64,000 nucleotides of DNA. Origin: Pseudomonas songnenensis (GTDB lineage: Bacteria > Pseudomonadota > Gammaproteobacteria > Pseudomonadales > Pseudomonadaceae). Under the pieces are notes generated by a model, which saw only the letters and a list, made by a program, of their open reading frames with translations, made no database searches and was not told the DNA's origin. Of the stretch, positions 62,365 through 64,000 are shown piece by piece. Every line of letters starts with the position of its first letter. Positions within the stretch are counted from its first letter, which is position 1. Where the stretch lies: NCBI RefSeq assembly GCF_003696315.1, contig NZ_RFFN01000001.1, forward strand, positions 372,001 through 436,000, read 5' to 3'. Both the position numbers and the translations under genes were made by a program.

Positions 62365-62453
62365 AGATCAGCGGCGCTGGCATTTTCCTGAAAAAGGCTT
62401 ATGCGAGGCTCTGGATCGCGGTCTACCGTACTGCTGTCGTGAAGGAAACCACA

Positions 62454-64000
62454 ATGAGTCTGCCCCCGCTGGTTGCATTGCCGTCCTCGCTCCTGCCTTT
62501 TGTCAGTCGAGCCGAAGAGTCGTTCCTCGCTGCTGCCGGCAGCCTGTCGGAAGCGCTTGCGGCACGTTGTCACGTCTGGTTGGCTGAGCAGCGTGAGGCG
62601 TTCAGTCGGGTCTGTGCAGCGAGCGACTTCGTCAGCGAACAGGTTAGTCGAGATCCGCAGATGCTGCTGCAGCTGGCCGAGCTGGGCTGGCTGGAACGGT
62701 CGCTGGAGGCTGGCGAGATGCGCGAAGCGCTGAGCGAGCTGGTCGGTGCCTGCGACAACGAAGACGCCTTGGCGCTTACCTTGCGCCGCTTTCGCAATCG
62801 CCAGCAGGTGCGCATCATCTGGCGCGACCTGACTCGCCGGGCCGATCTTGCTGAAACCTGCCGCGATCTCTCCGATCTCGCCGATGCCTCCGTCGATCTG
62901 GCCTATCACTGGCTGTACGTACGTCATTGCGATCAGTTCGGCGTGCCGACCGGGCGGCGCAGCGGCCACCCGCAGCATATGGTGATCCTGGGGATGGGCA
63001 AGCTGGGCGCCCACGAGTTGAATCTCTCTTCCGACATCGACCTGATCTTCGGCTATCCGGAGGGCGGTGAGACCGTCGGCGCCAAGCGCTCGCTGGACAA
63101 CCAGGAATTCTTCGTCCGCCTTGGTCAGCGGCTGATCAAGGCGCTGGATGCAATCACCGTCGATGGCTTTGCCTTCCGCGTCGATATGCGCCTGCGTCCG
63201 TACGGCTCGTCCGGGCCGCTGGTCTACAGCTTCAATGCGCTGGAGCAGTACTACCAGGATCAGGGGCGCGACTGGGAACGCTACGCGATGATCAAGGCGC
63301 GCGTCATTGGCGGCGATCAGCAGGCCGGCAAGGAGCTGCTGGAGATGTTGCGGCCCTTCGTCTATCGCCGCTACCTGGATTTCTCGGCGATCGAAGCGTT
63401 GCGCACGATGAAGCAGCTGATCCAGCAGGAAGTCCGGCGCAAGGGTATGGCCGCCAATATCAAGCTCGGTGCCGGTGGTATCCGTGAAGTCGAGTTCATC
63501 GCTCAGGCCTTTCAGTTGATCCATGGCGGGCGTGATCTCAGCCTGCAGCAACGGCCTCTGCTCGGCGTGCTGGCCACCCTCGAAGGGCAGGGCTATTTGC
63601 CGGCCGCGGCGGTCGCCGAGCTGCGCGAAGGCTACGAGTTCCTGCGCTACACCGAGCATGCGCTGCAGGCCATCGCCGATCGGCAGACGCAGATGCTGCC
63701 GGAAAGCGAAGTCGACTGCGCGCGCGTCGCCTTCATGCTCGGCTTCGACAGCTGGCAGACCTTTCACGAGCGACTCCTGCACTGGCGTGGGCGCATCGAC
63801 TGGCATTTCCATCAGGTGATTGCCGACCCAGACGAGGATGAAGCTGCCGAAGGCGATGCGCTGGTCGGTGGTGAGTGGCTGCCGCTGTGGGAGCAGGACT
63901 GGGACGAGGAATTCGCCTGCCGCCAGTTGTCCGAGGCGGGCTTTCGCGACGGCCAGGGCGCCTGCCAGCGGCTCGCCGCGCTGCGCAACGCCAGCCAGGT
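62454..64000 (+). CDS. glnE: Glutamine synthetase adenylyltransferase/deadenylylase, 3' end outside window
   Basis: First 515 codons of a bifunctional enzyme of about 980 residues that adds and removes AMP on glutamine synthetase in response to PII. Start MSLPPLVALPSSLLPF with AAGGAA upstream. The nucleotidyltransferase signature GMGKLGAHELNLSSDIDLIF begins at residue 180, and VDMRLRPYGSSGPLVYSFNALEQYYQDQGRDWERYAMIKAR follows. This half is the deadenylylase (N-terminal) domain. The frame is open to the last base. Confidence 0.94.
   Translation, partial: MSLPPLVALPSSLLPFVSRAEESFLAAAGSLSEALAARCHVWLAEQREAFSRVCAASDFVSEQVSRDPQMLLQLAELGWLERSLEAGEMREALSELVGACDNEDALALTLRRFRNRQQVRIIWRDLTRRADLAETCRDLSDLADASVDLAYHWLYVRHCDQFGVPTGRRSGHPQHMVILGMGKLGAHELNLSSDIDLIFGYPEGGETVGAKRSLDNQEFFVRLGQRLIKALDAITVDGFAFRVDMRLRPYGSSGPLVYSFNALEQYYQDQGRDWERYAMIKARVIGGDQQAGKELLEMLRPFVYRRYLDFSAIEALRTMKQLIQQEVRRKGMAANIKLGAGGIREVEFIAQAFQLIHGGRDLSLQQRPLLGVLATLEGQGYLPAAAVAELREGYEFLRYTEHALQAIADRQTQMLPESEVDCARVAFMLGFDSWQTFHERLLHWRGRIDWHFHQVIADPDEDEAAEGDALVGGEWLPLWEQDWDEEFACRQLSEAGFRDGQGACQRLAALRNASQ

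Overview
The window looks like chromosome of a high-GC gammaproteobacterium of the Pseudomonas/Stutzerimonas (P. stutzeri) group. Two blocks match gene orders I recall from P. aeruginosa: comF | bioB-bioF-bioH-bioC-bioD, a small protein and acyl-CoA dehydrogenases (PA0500-PA0508 type), and msrA, dipA, aceF, aceE | glnE (PA5018-PA5014 type). I see no transposase, integrase, CRISPR array, tRNA or rRNA.

Layout. 1-4.9 kb: hexarate (glucarate/galactarate) catabolism, with gudD (5' end cut), garD, a 2-hydroxyacid dehydrogenase and an aldose 1-epimerase. 5.0-9.4 kb: a Fur-type box, a TonB-dependent siderophore receptor and a DUF3649/PepSY/DUF3325 inner-membrane cassette. 9.4-10.8 kb: an OprD porin. 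11-13.7 kb: nfeD, slipin and a LEA14-like lipoprotein. 13.9-15.9 kb: an internally deleted MBL-hydrolase remnant, small membrane proteins and an SDR. 16-22.2 kb: a four-gene sensory operon (triple-receiver hybrid kinase, CheR, receiver-less CheB, receiver-kinase). 22.2-30.9 kb: selO, an MscK-type channel, a CvrA-type antiporter and an acyl-CoA dehydrogenase.

31-38.4 kb is a complete zeaxanthin-glucoside carotenoid cluster: crtE diverges from idi2-crtX-crtY-crtI-crtB, with crtZ convergent. The 158-bp divergent promoter region carries two TGTACA elements, each overlapping a plausible -10. 38.5-41.7 kb: a nitronate-monooxygenase-like enzyme, rlmJ and srkA. 41.7-47.1 kb: comF and the biotin operon, sharing a BirA-type operator that covers the comF start. 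47.1-52.9 kb: a small flagellar-rod-like protein and two paralogous acyl-CoA dehydrogenases around a diguanylate cyclase; the first dehydrogenase has tandem PsrA-type boxes over its promoter.

The 415-bp gap at 52.9-53.3 kb holds what I read as an Rsm-family regulatory RNA: a perfect GacA box (TGTAAG-N6-CTTACA), a second near-perfect one, eight GGA motifs, GGA-loop hairpins and a strong terminator. Then come msrA, the c-di-GMP phosphodiesterase dipA, a small periplasmic protein, aceF and aceE (pyruvate dehydrogenase) and the start of glnE. The aceE/glnE divergent region carries two copies of a GTAGT-N3-ACTAC dyad. A family of GGTGGAT...ATCCACC hairpins recurs at three intergenic loci.
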